The notes under the pieces: generated by a model | Told to the model about the DNA's origin: nothing | What the model saw: only the letters and a program-made list of their open reading frames with translations | Databases searched by the model: none | Assembly (NCBI GenBank): GCA_910574455.1 | Contig: CAJSYZ010000007.1 | Span: 2,673,773-2,737,772 of the forward strand | Direction: 5' to 3' | DNA length: 64,000 bases | DNA from: Trichaptum fuscoviolaceum | Taxonomy: Eukaryota > Basidiomycota > Agaricomycetes > Hymenochaetales > Trichaptaceae | Part shown: positions 11,516-23,390 of the stretch, piece after piece | How the letters are laid out: every line of letters begins with the position of its first letter | How positions within the stretch are numbered: position 1 is the first letter of the stretch | Translations under genes and position numbers: made by a program

Positions 11516-13870
11516 CTATAATTGTGCCTCATATGCAGCCCTACGATCGCGAAGTTTCATTGACCTGATAAGATGGATCGCATACAGAGGACCCTCCCCT
11601 TCCGTCGCAGAAGTTCCGGCACCAACCGAACTAGTGAGCCCCCCAAGCACCTGAGGTTTAGAGGAAATCTCTATCCGATCTTTCTTCGCCCGGCGCTTCA
11701 GCATTTGTGTCAATGCCTTTTTCATTTTGGAGAAAACAAGGCCTTTGCTTCGATTGACAAGTTGAACCCGGGGATAATCCTCCTCCAGTTCAGAGTTATC
11801 ACTTGTTTCTGATTCAGAGGAAGATTCAAGTGAATTGACCATTGGAAATAGTGCTTTGCGTAGCTGCACTAAGCACTTCGCAAGAGGTTTGAAGTAAGGA
11901 TCCATTCGGTCAATAATCTGCTCCACGAAACTTGCTTCGTTCGTCACCAAGCTTTTCTTCGAGTCTGCGATAATCAGCAGATCCGTGTCGGTCATGTCGC
12001 CTTCCGGACACCAAGTGTGAAGAATAGACCTGTTATACTCGGGAACTGTCATCTCTCGATTCGTTCCGTTGGGGCCAGCAAGAATGAATGTTATCCAAAT
12101 CAAAACGTAGAATACGGATTCAGCATCGTGAATGGCCGAATGTTCAGCAGATTTCATTAGAATGTCAAGTGCCATGAAAGGCAAAGTACCCTGTAAGTCA
12201 TTTCAGAGATTGCGTCAGTAAGCTAATCGTAGGTGAAGGTGGAGTGCTTACGGTACGCTGCCCCTTCGCTGGATCCCTTTCTTTCATGCCCTTCTTGATA
12301 GCGTAGTCAAAGTCGATAATGTACCCCTTTCGAATATTTGATCCTTCTACGGGAACAAGGATCAGGTTATCAATACTGATATCGCGGTGTAAGATTCCAT
12401 TTGCATCTAATTCTTCAATTGCTAATGGAGTATTAGGCTGAATGCCATGCTGTGAACGACAGAACGTGACTCACTCTTTACAATGTCCAGTATCGCGGAC
12501 ACCAGCTCAGTCAGCGACGAGAATTTGGTTATAGGTTCTCCATATGGCTCCATGACGATTCGGTGATGTTCACGAATCTCGACAGTGTCCATGAGTGCCG
12601 CATCTGTTCGGAAGATGCCTGTGTTATCGTCCTCCATTTCGTTGGTTTTCCAGTTCATAATCTGAACGACTTCATGCCCGATCATCTTCGAGACATTCTC
12701 TATTTCGCACTCCCTTAGAATCTTCATCATCTGTACTTCCTTCAAAACCCTAGAGCAATCAACCCAAGCATCTTTGATTACTTTCACCTCGCCTTTGCGC
12801 TTCTCTGTCGTGAGTTCCACCTTGAGACAAACGGTTCCGCGGCCACGAATTGATCGATCCACAAAGATATTCTTCGTAATCTTGTACTTTTCGGATTCCA
12901 CTACGAGAAAGCATTCGTCGTTTATTTTGTCAAAGGATGTGTCGTACCCAAGCTGCTCAGGTTTCAAGAATAGCACCCCGATGGCTATGCGCAAGAATTG
13001 CTTCGGATTATCGTGGGCGTCATAGTCACAGGAGACAAGGACACCCGAGCGGTCGAAAACGTGAACAGTGAGCTTTGTGTTACGAAAACCAATGCATAGG
13101 AAGAAGCGGCGATCGCGTTGATGCGCAAACGAGACTCGTGCATATTCCGCGAGTTGCTGAAGTTCTTCGTTCTTATCAAGAGGATTACTTTTCAGGGATA
13201 CAGCGCTCCTAAAATCCGCAAACGAAAGCTCTTCGCTGTTTTCAAGCGAACGTGGAACGACGACAAGGTCAGGTTTGCGTGCGTTGGTGAATTCCGTTCT
13301 AAGACCCTTGGTAGCAAATCGAGAAGAGTAGACGAGGGCATCCTCTTCGGCTTTGCGCTCGCGCCCCCCGGCCATCTTGTTCCGAACAATATCTGCAACC
13401 TTGTTCAGGTGAACGCAAAGCTGGTTTTCTGTGTTTCGTTCGTGAGTGGGAGGCCAATCGCCCCATGACCTGGTCTCAGTGTCGTAATATTTCTCCTCCT
13501 CGTCACCATCCGTGCTCGTCATTTGCTCCAGGATATTGTCCCAATCAATCGTCTGTCCTCGGAACACGTCGTCTACCAGGTCAGCTACATTCCTCCTAAC
13601 AGCACCACTCAACTCTCTAGCGATGGATTTGTTGATTTCGGTGAGTGACATCTTCTTCGGTTTCTCCAGACCTTCGAAGACGTGCTGATTGCTGTGCTGT
13701 TTAATAGCAATTTTGGTTCCCGGATCAACGACTTCGACGGTTTCGACTACCTTGCCCTGCTGAGAACGGCGGGAGATTGCTTCCTGCTTGTCAGGTGTTT
13801 TGGGAGGGAGTGAACCAAAGTGCTTTGTAAATGGGGGTTCTGCAAGGTCGTTTCTAGAGGAGTTCGCCAT
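11516..13870 (-). CDS. FunK1 fungal protein kinase, copy A (tail truncated)
   Basis: Member of the FunK1 (Pkinase_fungal) family, which is expanded in multicellular basidiomycetes; physiological substrates are unknown. Three exons: 13870-12475, 12421-12252 and 12190-11516. The N-terminal part contains the family block RKPDLVVVPRSLE. The nucleotide-binding region reads SIRGRGTVCLKV and VKVIKDAWVD, with the ATP-site lysine in VIK. The RIVMEPYGEP hinge follows. Exon 2 carries the catalytic loop LHRDISIDNLI and the metal site IIDFDYA (DFD instead of DFG, normal for this family). Exon 3 carries GTLPFMALDIL and AIHDAESVFYVLIW. The start MANSSRNDL at 13870 aligns with the start of copy C. The protein stops early at an in-frame TAG compared with copy C. 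The kinase core looks intact and probably active. Confidence 0.88.
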
Positions 13871-13950
13871 GATGAGAACAAGAAGGTGGAAAGGTAACGA
13901 AAAGTAGACCAAGAAGGCATGCTCACCGTTCCTCAAGTACGTAGTATAGA

Positions 13951-13967
13951 TGTGGTTGTGGTTAAAG
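13951..13967 (-). promoter_or_regulatory. Shared FunK1 upstream element (copy A)
   Basis: On the minus strand this reads CTTTAACCACAACCACA, 81 bp upstream of the ATG of FunK1 A. The identical 17 bases lie 78 bp upstream of FunK1 D (62094-62110), and the core CCACAACCACA lies at the same distance from FunK1 C. Confidence 0.5.
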
Positions 13968-14079
13968 CTGACAGTGTGGTGCGGCAGCAGCTGATGGCTA
14001 TTTGGGGCAAACAATAGCAGCGTGAGTGTGGACGAGAGGATAGCGGTTGTTGTGGATGTGGTTTCGACGCAAAATGGAG

Positions 14080-14240
14080 TTGGCGCAACTTAAAGTTCAA
14101 GTTCAAGTTGTGAACGCGTCTGGACACGCGCACGATTCGGATGTGATCGTGACCGTGCCAGTACCGGTGACGTCACGTGCCACTGGCAGTGCCAGTGGCA
14201 CTGGCACTGCACTGCTGACAGACCCCATCACTTTTCAACG
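14080..14240. repeat. Cluster of palindromic words upstream of FunK1 A
   Basis: Contains AAAGTTCAAGTTCAAGTTGTG, then GTGACGTCACGTGCCACTGG and alternating GGCACTGGCA / GCCAGTGGCA words. The same vocabulary recurs upstream of FunK1 B, C and D and at several other spacers in the window. Confidence 0.55.
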
Positions 14241-14349
14241 CGACTCGCTCAGGCTTTTACGTTGTTCACACTAATGCGTCTTTCTAGCTTTTTAAGCATA
14301 CGGTCGACGCTTTACGAATTAGCTTCTTGAGGGAAATATTCACCATTAT

Positions 14350-14640
14350 ATGTAGAAGACTACATCCACCGCGCAGGCCTAGGCGACGGCGAAGGGCCGA
14401 AGAACGAGCAGGTAAGTCATTTTTTTTTGTTAGGGCAGTGCTGATCATTCCAACCTCTTTCTCCCCCATATTATTTAATACCATCGGAAGGACATATCAT
14501 TTCACCCACTTTAGAACTCTATTGACGACATCTTACGATTTTCATTTAACAGCATCACTGTGATTTATCTCTGTATATATGCAATACTAGCTCGCTCCAT
14601 AAATCATGTATGTACGTATATTTAAGTTAACATTCAACGA
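14350..14640 (+). pseudogene. Broken partial copy of the secreted-protein gene
   Basis: About 14360-14410 encodes IHRAGLGDGEGPKNEQ, matching IHRADLGDGDGQKNEQ of the gene at 8.8 kb, and is followed by a GTAAGT. The coding middle is missing: the sequence jumps to a match of an intron sequence (TGCTGATCATTCCAACCTCTT, also near 9921) and then to the 3' flank (TCGGAAGGACATATCATTTC, also near 10499), continuing to about 14640. It is a duplication with a large internal deletion and cannot make the protein. Confidence 0.75.
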
Positions 14641-14665
14641 TTCATTACAACCTCCGCAACGATCT

Positions 14666-16432
14666 CTACGCGCGCGAGTCTGTATTCCTCCCTGAGTTCC
14701 TTGATGTAAATTCGATGACATCGTGCGCTGGCGTTCCCACCGTGAGCGGCGTATACGCATTCTTGATCCTGAGGAGAAAGCGGTTGCAAAAGATGCTGTG
14801 AAGAGTGACTTGCATTCTGAAATCAAGACAATCAGCCAGTGAATCGATTATACAACATGTTGGAAAAAGTATACGGTATGAGGAATATGCGGAGTGATGG
14901 CTATAAACACAAAAACATATACGTTAGCTATGAAAGGTGTAGATTACTAACTGGTAGCTCACTCGAGAAAAATGGCCTACGAATATGTTACAGGACGAAA
15001 CAACTGCACCGGAAAGAATGTTAGATGTCATCCGATAATGTGACCATCATGATGAATGCAAACTACGCAGTATAAGCCCGTAATATAATATTCCTGTTGA
15101 TTCCGAGGTCTGTTACTAACTTTCCGATTCACGCGGCTAAAGTACTAACCGTCTGCCATCATAGTCTTCATCAAGTTACTTTGCGCAAGTTGATCTGGAG
15201 CCAAGGGCAGTGTCAAGAAAGAAACGTACAATGAGTACCAGCCGAGTTTCCTTACAGGATTTTATCAGTAATAGTCCAAACGCAACTAGAAACACATTGG
15301 GTGTCAGTATACTGCAAGATTCCAGTGTACTAGAACGCCATGGCCTACATGTTTCGGAGACTATGATAGCAAAGAAGCTCACCCAGTTGTTCTGGTCTTC
15401 AAAACCTAAAATACAGCCATTTGGTAGCAGGTCAATGACAACTGCGGGGGACGATGCTACTCAGTCTCGGAGGAGATCAAGCTATTGGAAATTATCTACC
15501 TTTGACACTCGCGAGCATCTTTAGGGTAAAATAGGCTGATAAGACATAACAAGGCTATGCCAAGACGATAAACATTAGCTCTTAGCAAGGACGACAAAGT
15601 TATAATCGTACACGCACAATAGTGACAATTAGCGAAGAGACCAGTACAATTCGGTGCCATCCCCACACAGCATTCGCCCGCATGAGCAATAGGACTTTAG
15701 GGCCGCAATGGATGAGATCATTGTTGTAGTTTGTTTTAATATGCTACGAGGAGAAGCTCTTATGTACCTTCAGCATTCATATACTGGAAACAAACAAGGC
15801 CTGCATAGATCCATCAGATGACATTCGACACTCTGATGAATCCAATCACGCACTCCCTGCAGCAATCGTCCCTAGTTTGCAGAACTGTGCCGTTGAAGAG
15901 GAAGAGTTCAGTGAATTTCTTTCGGAGAAACGTTTGAAGATCACACATTGGTGTTTGCCCCTGGTTCAACCAGAACCACTACTTTGTCTGTCAACAAGAC
16001 TGCCAATGAGTTCAATATGATCTCAGTCCATGCCTTGTATGAAGACTGCACTGGCAACGATAGGCAAGTAGCGGTTGGTGAGGAAGGCGACCTTAATGAT
16101 GGAGCGCCTTGAACGCCAAACGAGCCGCCGCTCATCCGAAAACGTGAGTGTATAGTCGTACACCTGCTCGCATCATTTTACATTAGCATTGCCGCAGGCA
16201 GTTGGTTGACTCTATAAGCTTAGGTCACACCACTAATGCCGTAGCTGCGACTCCAAAGGCTACCTTCAGCTAATTCCAAGACATAGTCCGGGATACTGTA
16301 TGTCGTACATACCTAATGCAAACTATTCCAGCATCTGATTTAGCATACTATGGACGGAGATCACAGTAAACGGTCGCTTACCCGGTTGATGTAGACGTCT
16401 CCCAAGAGTGTCGCTACACTTTTTGTGTCCAT
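14666..16432 (-). CDS. DUF6533 multi-pass membrane protein, copy 1
   Basis: Family of basidiomycete integral membrane proteins with an N-terminal DUF6533 block; function unknown. Exon 1 from the ATG at 16432 reads MDTKSVATLLGDVYINR and ends at GTAAGC. The DUF6533 core is at about 16160-16040: VYDYTLTFSDERRLVW, then RRSIIKVAFLTNRYLP. Further hydrophobic exons are scattered through 15.0-15.9 kb. The C-terminal exon reads LHSIFCNRFLLRIKNAY, TPLTVG and ends at TAG 14666-14668. Many short introns are expected, and I did not resolve each one. Gene order, strand and size match the neighbour at 17.2-18.9 kb, so the two are tandem duplicates. The middle exons could carry undetected damage. Confidence 0.7.
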
Positions 16433-17191
16433 GGTATGAAAAGCGACAGTACTGAAAAAGCGAAAAAGAGGGGGATGTTCTCACCAAAAGAGCTGAGGTC
16501 TGAGTGATTGTATTTATCGCCGAATGGATTCACTCGTCAGATTGCTATCAGATTCGACGAATAGTCAAGATTCGCCTGTCTTAATCTGTTACGGGGATCT
16601 TTGCCATGCGGTTCTAAGGTCGTCTAAAATCCTCTGATAGAGATGTGACAGTAGTAGACCGGGCGTGCACACGAACATCTGATATCCCGAAGCCTCTTTG
16701 TCATCTTGAAAAGAAGTAATAGACTGAAAGGCGAATCGTAGGACTTAGCCACTCAATCAGTCAATCAATCAGTTTGTACGATGGATTTTCCACTTGAAGA
16801 CCTTTGAACTAGAAGAAAGGAAGCATGATGACACGAGGTGTTGACTGACATTTGCGACCATGACGAACCTTTCAGGTTACACATTTCCTTTCCCGGCATG
16901 CGTTGTGCAGCTACGCTCTATCTGATACCTTTGATATTAGCAGATTGAGAGTATCATTAGGACTTGGCATGCTTCAGATCAATCTCGCTTTGAAGGTTGA
17001 TGTCCGAGTAAGAAAAAAAAGTAGGGTCACAGTAGTAGTCAGTGGCTTGTGCTCATGCTCGTAAAACCTAAATTTGAATTTCCGACAGCGCTCAGGCTGC
17101 AGTGACTAAAACAACCCGCATAGTTCACTAGTCCGAACGTTCTGAGAATGAGCAGTTGACATATGAAATAGAAAACTCATACTCACAACAA
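16433..17191. other. Spacer between tandem DUF6533 genes
   Basis: About 760 bp between the start of copy 1 and the stop of copy 2, presumably the copy 1 promoter. No further gene is seen. Confidence 0.4.
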
Positions 17192-18940
17192 TCATGTGCT
17201 TCTAGAGTCTCTACCAAACTCTGGTATTCTAAACTGCATTTCCTCGAGCTCGAGAGGATCATTCACTGAAGCTCCATGCGTGAGAGGAGTATACGCGTCC
17301 TTGATCCTGAGGAGGAGGCGATTGCAAAATATGCTATGAAGGGCGAGTTGCATTCTAGCCGATGGAACAGTAATCAATATGCGTAGAAGGGATAATGTAG
17401 TGAATACTATACGGTACGAAAAATATCTGGAGGGTCGGCTGAGACCCACGAGCTGCAGTATTAGACAATGAGAATCATGATATCATCCTTAACTTACTCG
17501 AGTGAAGTTCACAATGAACAGATTGCTTGCCGAAACAGCTACATTTCAATGACAGCTTCAGCAGCTATAACATTTGTATTAATGACCCTTGACCACCTAG
17601 CATGAGTGTATAATACATGAGTCCTATTGATATCATTCACATTTTCTCCCATACGAACTCTAGCAAGATACTCACCATCTGCTACGATCGTTCCAATGAT
17701 ACTGATGTGTGCGTCCCGAACTATGGGAGATAAACCTCAGTTCAAACAGCTTCGCCAAAGGATAACCTTCTCACTTGATTTCATCAACAATAGGCTGATG
17801 GCAACTGGACGGAGGAATCACAATGCCCATTATTTGCGGATCTCGAGTTGCACAAGAAAATTGGACTCACAAGTTTCTGTAGCAATGATTGCAAGGAAGC
17901 ATACCCAATCATGTCGGTCTTCAAATTCTGTGATACACCCCCGTGGCAGGAGGCCTTCAATGACTGCGTACAACACCACTCAGTCTCGAAGAAGGTGATA
18001 ACTCTGGGAGATGGGTAACCTCTAGCGCTCAAAACGTACTTCAATACGAAGTATGCTGTTGTTGAAAAGCAAGGCTAGATGAATAGGGAGTGTCAACTGC
18101 ATTTAGTAGAATTATACAGGTTGTAAGGAAACGCTCACGATAGCAACGACCACCGAAGAGACAAGCATAATCCGACGACATCCCCACACGGCATACGCTC
18201 GAAAGAGCAGAAGAACTGGAGGATCGCCCAAGAACAAATCAGTACGTCGATACTCCGCGCAAAGGGAAGAATTCTCACCTTCAGCATTTATATATTGGAC
18301 AACATCAAGACCTGGACGTGATCCGTTGAATGGCTACATGTGGATCGATAAGTGTGGTTCCTACGTACATCCTGTAATGATCACCCCAATCTTGCAAAAC
18401 TGATGAACAGACAGAAGACATTCGTGAAATACAATACATTTGTAAAAGAAACCGGATCTATACCTTGGTCTTCTGGGCATCTTCAACATCATTGACCATG
18501 GCCACTTGTTCGCATGTCAGTTTTACCATTCTTACGTCGGTCGTGAGATGGGACATACCTTGAATATATATCGCGATAGTAATTATAGGCAAATAACGAT
18601 TAAGCAGAAAAACGCATTTGATGATGGATCGTCTGGAAGGCCAAACCAGTCGTTTTTCATCTGGAAAGGTTAAAACGTAGTCATACACCTTCTAGAAAGT
18701 CAACATGCTTAATGCAAGAAGTCTAACATCCGTATGACTCACCAACAGCCCCGAAGCCACAACTTCAGAGTTCGCATTCAGTTGAATCAAAAGACGCAGT
18801 TTGTAATACGGATTGTCGCACCTACGGTGAACTATGTTTAAGGAGTGAGCAAGCGTAGACTAAAGGATATCTAAAACAAATTTTCCTACCCGGTTAAAAT
18901 ATACATCTTTCACAACGGCAACAGACTCTTCCTTGTTCAT
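17192..18940 (-). CDS. DUF6533 multi-pass membrane protein, copy 2
   Basis: Tandem paralogue of the gene at 14.7-16.4 kb. The ATG at 18940 starts MNKEESVAVVKDVYFNR, followed by a GT donor at the same place as in copy 1. The core exon near 18690-18560 reads YDYVLTFPDEKRLVW, RRSIIKCVFLLNRYLP and IITIAIYI. A middle exon near 18240-18140 reads LLLFRAYAVWGCRRIMLVSS. The last exon reads LHSIFCNRLLLRIKDAYTPL and ends at a stop at 17192. Predicted location is a membrane; the role is unknown. Codon use and intron style match the surrounding genes. Confidence 0.7.
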
Positions 18941-19158
18941 GGCGTGGCAGGGCTGTAAGAGATTGAGGAGAGGGGACTTCGGTAGAGGGTTATTTGGAAT
19001 GGAGGTATCCGATAAACTCGATCATTATGAAACCCATGACTTAGGATGAATCCAAGCTTCTATCGTCGGAGACAGCCATTCGATCAAAAGGAGTATCTGT
19101 TTTGACTTGGAATCAAGATAGCTTCCAATCCTCGTGATGAGGCAGCGAGACATCTTCC

Positions 19159-19945
19159 TCATAAGAACAAGAATGCCAAGGTACAAAGCAGGCTGCAGTT
19201 TATCCGGCTGGCAGTGCGAGACAATGTACATTCTGAGATAGAGGATTCGACACAGAAGGTGTAGGCAACACCTTGAGTGCTATCCTCCGTATCCATAAAA
19301 TAAATGAATGAGGAACCATAGTTCCGATCAACAAGCAAAGGCTTGATCTTCAATTGGAAATGCCCGCTACACAGCAGTCTGGATGGGTACTTGATGTTTA
19401 CCGGAGCCTCCAGCGAAGGAAAGCGCTCGGCGTTGTTCAAACATATGTTCTGCCAAAGATCGTACTTACGGTGTGAAGAAGAGCATGTTTAACATGCATG
19501 CCAGTGTCACGGTGTGGTGACGTTCGGCTGTTGTGATACCTTAGGGCAGACGGCAACTTTCCGGCTCGGCAGAGCCTGAGGCTGAAAACTTGACTCACCG
19601 GTTCGTCACTGTTCTCTTCAACTATCTCATCTTCGTCACAATATACCAACAGCTTCACATAACCAGCCATTGAATTCGAATGCCTTCTCGCGTCCTGTGC
19701 GGCGGAAAGCGGCCTCTTTGAAAGCGGCACAGCTGAAACATATACACAACCATTTTGAATCTACGGGAACAAACTTGAAGATCATGTGAACTGCAGCTTT
19801 GTCCGTATGAAATATTGTTGCTGAGGTCTCGGACTTTATCTAGCAATCGAATATTCCATGTGAGAATAGGTCTAGGGGCGAAATGAAGGGCCACACCAAG
19901 CTTGCTAAACGCAGCGAACTTGGCGTACTTTACATACTTCTTCAT
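19159..19945 (-). CDS. Possible small multi-exon gene, unknown
   Basis: Three consecutive minus-strand frames look like exons: MKKYVKYAKFAAFSKLGVAL from 19945; a middle segment with AGYVKLLVYCDEDEIVEEN and NSDEP that stops at a GTGAGT donor near 19600; and NNAERFPSLEAPVNIKYPSR with SSFIYFMDTEDSTQGVAYTF at 19440-19240. Acceptors TTTCAG and TTGGCAG precede the second and third. I recognise no domain and cannot fix the start or end. It could instead be a degenerate gene or part of a transposable element, because a repeat-word cluster lies just upstream. Confidence 0.3.
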
Positions 19946-19969
19946 CAGGGAAACTTCCTTTTGCTTACG

Positions 19970-20290
19970 GCGACTGACGCGTCCTGACGCGTCCTGATTT
20001 GGCTGGCACCTGTCTGAAGGGTCGCTACTTCGTCTGAAAATACACTGATTGCCTTATCTCACTGAAATAAGGAGTGTTTCAGGATGCAAGCCGTCTCTCA
20101 GTGCATCAGAATGCAAGTCAGGATTTCAGTGCTCAAGTGTAATACATCAGGGATTGCTTACGGCGGCTGGCGCGTCCTGAAGCTTCCTTAAATGGGTTGA
20201 AGCGTTGTCATGCCTGCCTGAAGTGTTGCCTGGCTGCCTGATGGCCTTAAAACGGCGTTTCAGGACAAAACCAGTGCGTAAGGAGGGAAG
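19970..20290. repeat. Cluster of CCTGA/TCAGG words
   Basis: Dense short repeats: GACGCGTCCTGACGCGTCCTG, GAGTGTTTCAGGATGC, CTCAGTGCATCAGAATGC, GGCGCGTCCTGAAG, CTGCCTGAAGTGTTGCCTGG and CGTTTCAGGAC. A cluster with the same words, partly in opposite orientation, lies at 46870-47110. This resembles subterminal repeats of a DNA transposon, but I could not define ends or a target duplication. Confidence 0.45.
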
Positions 20291-20584
20291 CTGTACATCA
20301 GGTGGCAAGTCAGACTCAAGTGAGATTTACTACTACTACCACTACTGTACTCAAGTGAACTTGGACCTCTGTTTTGAGATTTCAAGCTACCTTCATCTTC
20401 ATGACATCTTGAAAGCGACAGCAAACACCATTGACAACCTCAGTCTACAATGATCATTCAACGAGAAGCAATTCAATAATAGATACAATCACGATGCTCC
20501 TGGCAACTTTTGAAGACAAGAGCATGCACTCAACAATTTACTCAACAAGATAACACCGTTAGCACTATTCAAACGGGCCTCAGC

Positions 20585-21334
20585 CTACTCAATATCGAGC
20601 ATTGGGAAGTGATGGATTACTGTATCCGGTAAGGCCAAGGCATCTTGATTCAAGACGGAAGCAACAGCAAACGTGCTGTGCGCGTCGATTGCCGCATCTA
20701 ATAGAGCAGATGCAAGTGAGAAGATGGTCAGCCTGAGTGACAACTTGAAAAGGATAACTTACAATGGACTTGAGCAGCCGACAGCTCAACTTCGGCCCAA
20801 TTGCTCATCGTGACCAAGACATCTTTTTCGATGTTTGTCTGCAGGAGCCTGCCCGCCATCTCCTCCAGCTTTATAAACGGTTGCGGAAACTTGAACCAGA
20901 GACGGGGGTTCAGAAGCAGCTGGAGCCAAGTTGGCGTTCTTGGCCAGAAATCGGGGTAAACGAAGCGCGCCCAATCTGTCAAATCGACACAGGAGGATAC
21001 GGGAATGTCAAATTTATTCCTGATGCGAGTCGCATCACCTGCCAATTAGTTCAGTTATGCCGCATAATGAGAGAAGAAATGGGATTGTCATACCAGCGAT
21101 TCCTGCTGACACTTTCCATACAGTTTCATCACCTAATAATTGTTCCAATCTTGGGGGAAGAGCATTAAGTAGATGAGTCCGGAGGAGGAACACATGTTGC
21201 TGAACCGCGAGTTGGATGAGGTCCACGCGATATAGCTCTGGTGAGTTACTCGCCCATTCAATGTCGAGGGCAACGAAGCGTCGTTCCGGGGCATCCGGCA
21301 AGGAAGCATAGATGACGTCTACGGCATTCTCCAT
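20585..21334 (-). CDS. RNase D/WRN-like 3'-5' exonuclease domain protein
   Basis: DEDD-family exonuclease. Motif Exo I is FVALDIEW (acidic pair D and E) in the first visible exon (MENAVDVIYASLP, 21334 down). Motif Exo II follows the intron in the form AGDATRIRNKFDI. Motif Exo III is VHYAAIDAHSTFAV (Y-x3-D), created by splicing 20763 to 20697. The protein ends HHFPMLDIE and then TAG at 20585-20587. All four metal-binding acidic residues are present. The real start may lie upstream: the same frame extends to about 21400 (FAVIHSGPLVPEVCL). Expected activity is 3'-5' nuclease on DNA or RNA; a substrate cannot be inferred. The repeat cluster at 20.0-20.3 kb lies downstream. Confidence 0.72.
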
Positions 21335-21499
21335 CGTCGCGGTGGTCAGACATACTTCAGGAACAAGAGGTCCCGAGTGTATAACTGCGAAGTTGAAGAA
21401 GAGGCGTTGGCGGAACCCCCAGGTAGTCGAGGAGATGTTGCATCTGTTTGTGAAGCTGGCAAAAAGTCAGTGCAGTGATTTTGAGAGGAAATAGAAAGT

Positions 21500-22130
21500 A
21501 AGCACGATTTTTTGCATCCTAGATATCCTCCTTTGTGTCCAAGGAAGTCTTCGCGCGATGCGTACTCGAAGCACAGCATGGTCAATCAATAGGAGCATGT
21601 GGAGCCCCAACAGAATGTGATAAAAGTTCATGGCGAAGGGTTGAATGGGTGGGTGGGTGGCGGGGAGGGGCGACACCCACTCCGAGTTCACATTTATACA
21701 AAGCTCTTGCACGCATTTTTCTGATGCCTTATTCTTCTGGGAAAAGAAGAGAGGAATCTATCAGTGCATTGTACTATGGCTCGGATAAACCTCAAGCTGA
21801 ACTGACAGGAGATAAGAAGGATTTCTTCTAGATGACTCGATTATGAGGCTTCTTTTCATTTTTGCACAAACAAACAAGAAAGTGAGTCAGGTTAACTCCG
21901 AAGAAGTCGGGAAGACATAGCTCACTACACAAGAAGCTGTTTCATCAGCTCTAGAAGGCAAAGCCACGAGTAAGCCGTCATACAATCAGTCATCCCTGGA
22001 CACAACTCGAAACCGGAACCATGCCGATATGGGAAATGGGATCAATGCACCCCAATCCGCTTTGAAAGAAGTAGATTGAATGAAGGCACGTTTCTTGACC
22101 TTAGAGCTGGGGGGATTGCGCTGTCGGCCG
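21500..22130. other. Spacer, nothing identified
   Basis: No recognised gene. Short frames on both strands lack motifs. Confidence 0.35.
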
Positions 22131-22139
22131 ATAATCGAC

Positions 22140-23390
22140 TTATTCTGCATATTGAAACCGAGCGATCTCCGTTTCGGCGGCAATGGTGGTGGCACAGAGG
22201 TGTTTGTCGTGGAATAGGACATGACTACTTGAACGATATCTAAGATGAAGTAATACTTTTTCCCGTTTGATGCATTCGCAATTTGCGTCGTGAGCTGCTT
22301 TGCCAACGTCAGGTAGACTGTTTGACGCACCTCTCATCAATGAGCTCGAGCTCAAGGTTGCGGTACTCGAGGCATCGGACGCAAATACCGACACCGGAAT
22401 TTCCGAAATCGATCCAGAGGATGGGGTGTGGTGGGGAGGCTGATCCCATCGAGCTCGCCTTCGCGTTTGGTGATCTCGGGCTTCTTGACGTCCGCGTACA
22501 GGAAGAAGTCGCAGAAGAGCGCTTGAGCCTGCCTAGGGCTTGCGCTTTTGAACTCGATCCAAACATCCATGCCACCGGGGTGCGAGAGCGCGGGGTCGAA
22601 ACGCTCAAGATGGTTCGTCGCTGCGACGAGAAGAGGAAGCGGCCAACAGCAGCGGCGACACCATCAAGTGCATTAAGAAGGCCAGAAAGAGAGAGCGTGT
22701 TCACGTCGGATAGAGTGTCATATTTCTTGCTTTTCTTCTTCTTGCCAATTTCTTCATTGTCGTCATCATCGTCATCTTATCCTTGTTGTCGGACAACAAA
22801 GAGCTCTTCTTCTTACCACCAGGAACACAGGTTGAGGACCCGTCGCGCGAAGTTGAGCGAGTGAATGCAGCGTCAAGGTCCTCGAGAAGGACAATTCACG
22901 GGGCAGGCACACGGCCCATAAGCGACGACAACGTCACATCGTTCATCCAAAAAGCGGAACGTGAGATGGCGAGAATGTCGAGCATGAGCGCGCCAGCAAG
23001 GGCATGGATCAACGATGATCTGCCCAAGCCAGGGACACGATAGAGGAAATTGTCGCGACGAGAGTGGTTACCACGGTCAGCGCACCACTGATTCAGAAAG
23101 AGAGGTTAAACTTTCAGTCGATGTGTGGCACTTTATGTACATACCTTCTCTGATTGCAAGAAGTCCCTTGTGTCGGCAAGGAGCATCTCTTAAATCCCCG
23201 CCATGAGCCATGGAATCAGCGAAATAGATATGAATTTGATGGTCGTCTGGTGAGGCAAACTGGAAGCCTTTGAGCTCCTCATCTCCGAATGACTTGTCTC
23301 TGAAAGAAGACTTGCCCGGCAAGATGGTGCGCGCTGTCGTCTCGAACTCGTAAAGCGTGCTGGCATTCTAAGCGCTTCAACAACCATAGC
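22140..23390 (-). pseudogene. Decayed BCS1-like AAA ATPase
   Basis: BCS1-type AAA proteins act in mitochondrial complex III assembly; basidiomycetes carry many extra copies. The P-loop region reads YRVPGLGRSSLIHALAG, where the essential GKS lysine is arginine. The chain continues WMNDVTLSSLMGRVPAP and then hits TGA at 22896-22898, just before the Walker B region IVLLEDLDAAFTRS. Further on, SGLLNALDGVAAAVGRFLF is in one frame and VAATNHLERFDPALSHPGG with MDVWIEF in another, so there is a frameshift near 22640. The upstream part holds GDEELKGFQFASPDD. P-loop substitutions, a stop and a frameshift together make function very unlikely. Confidence 0.82.
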
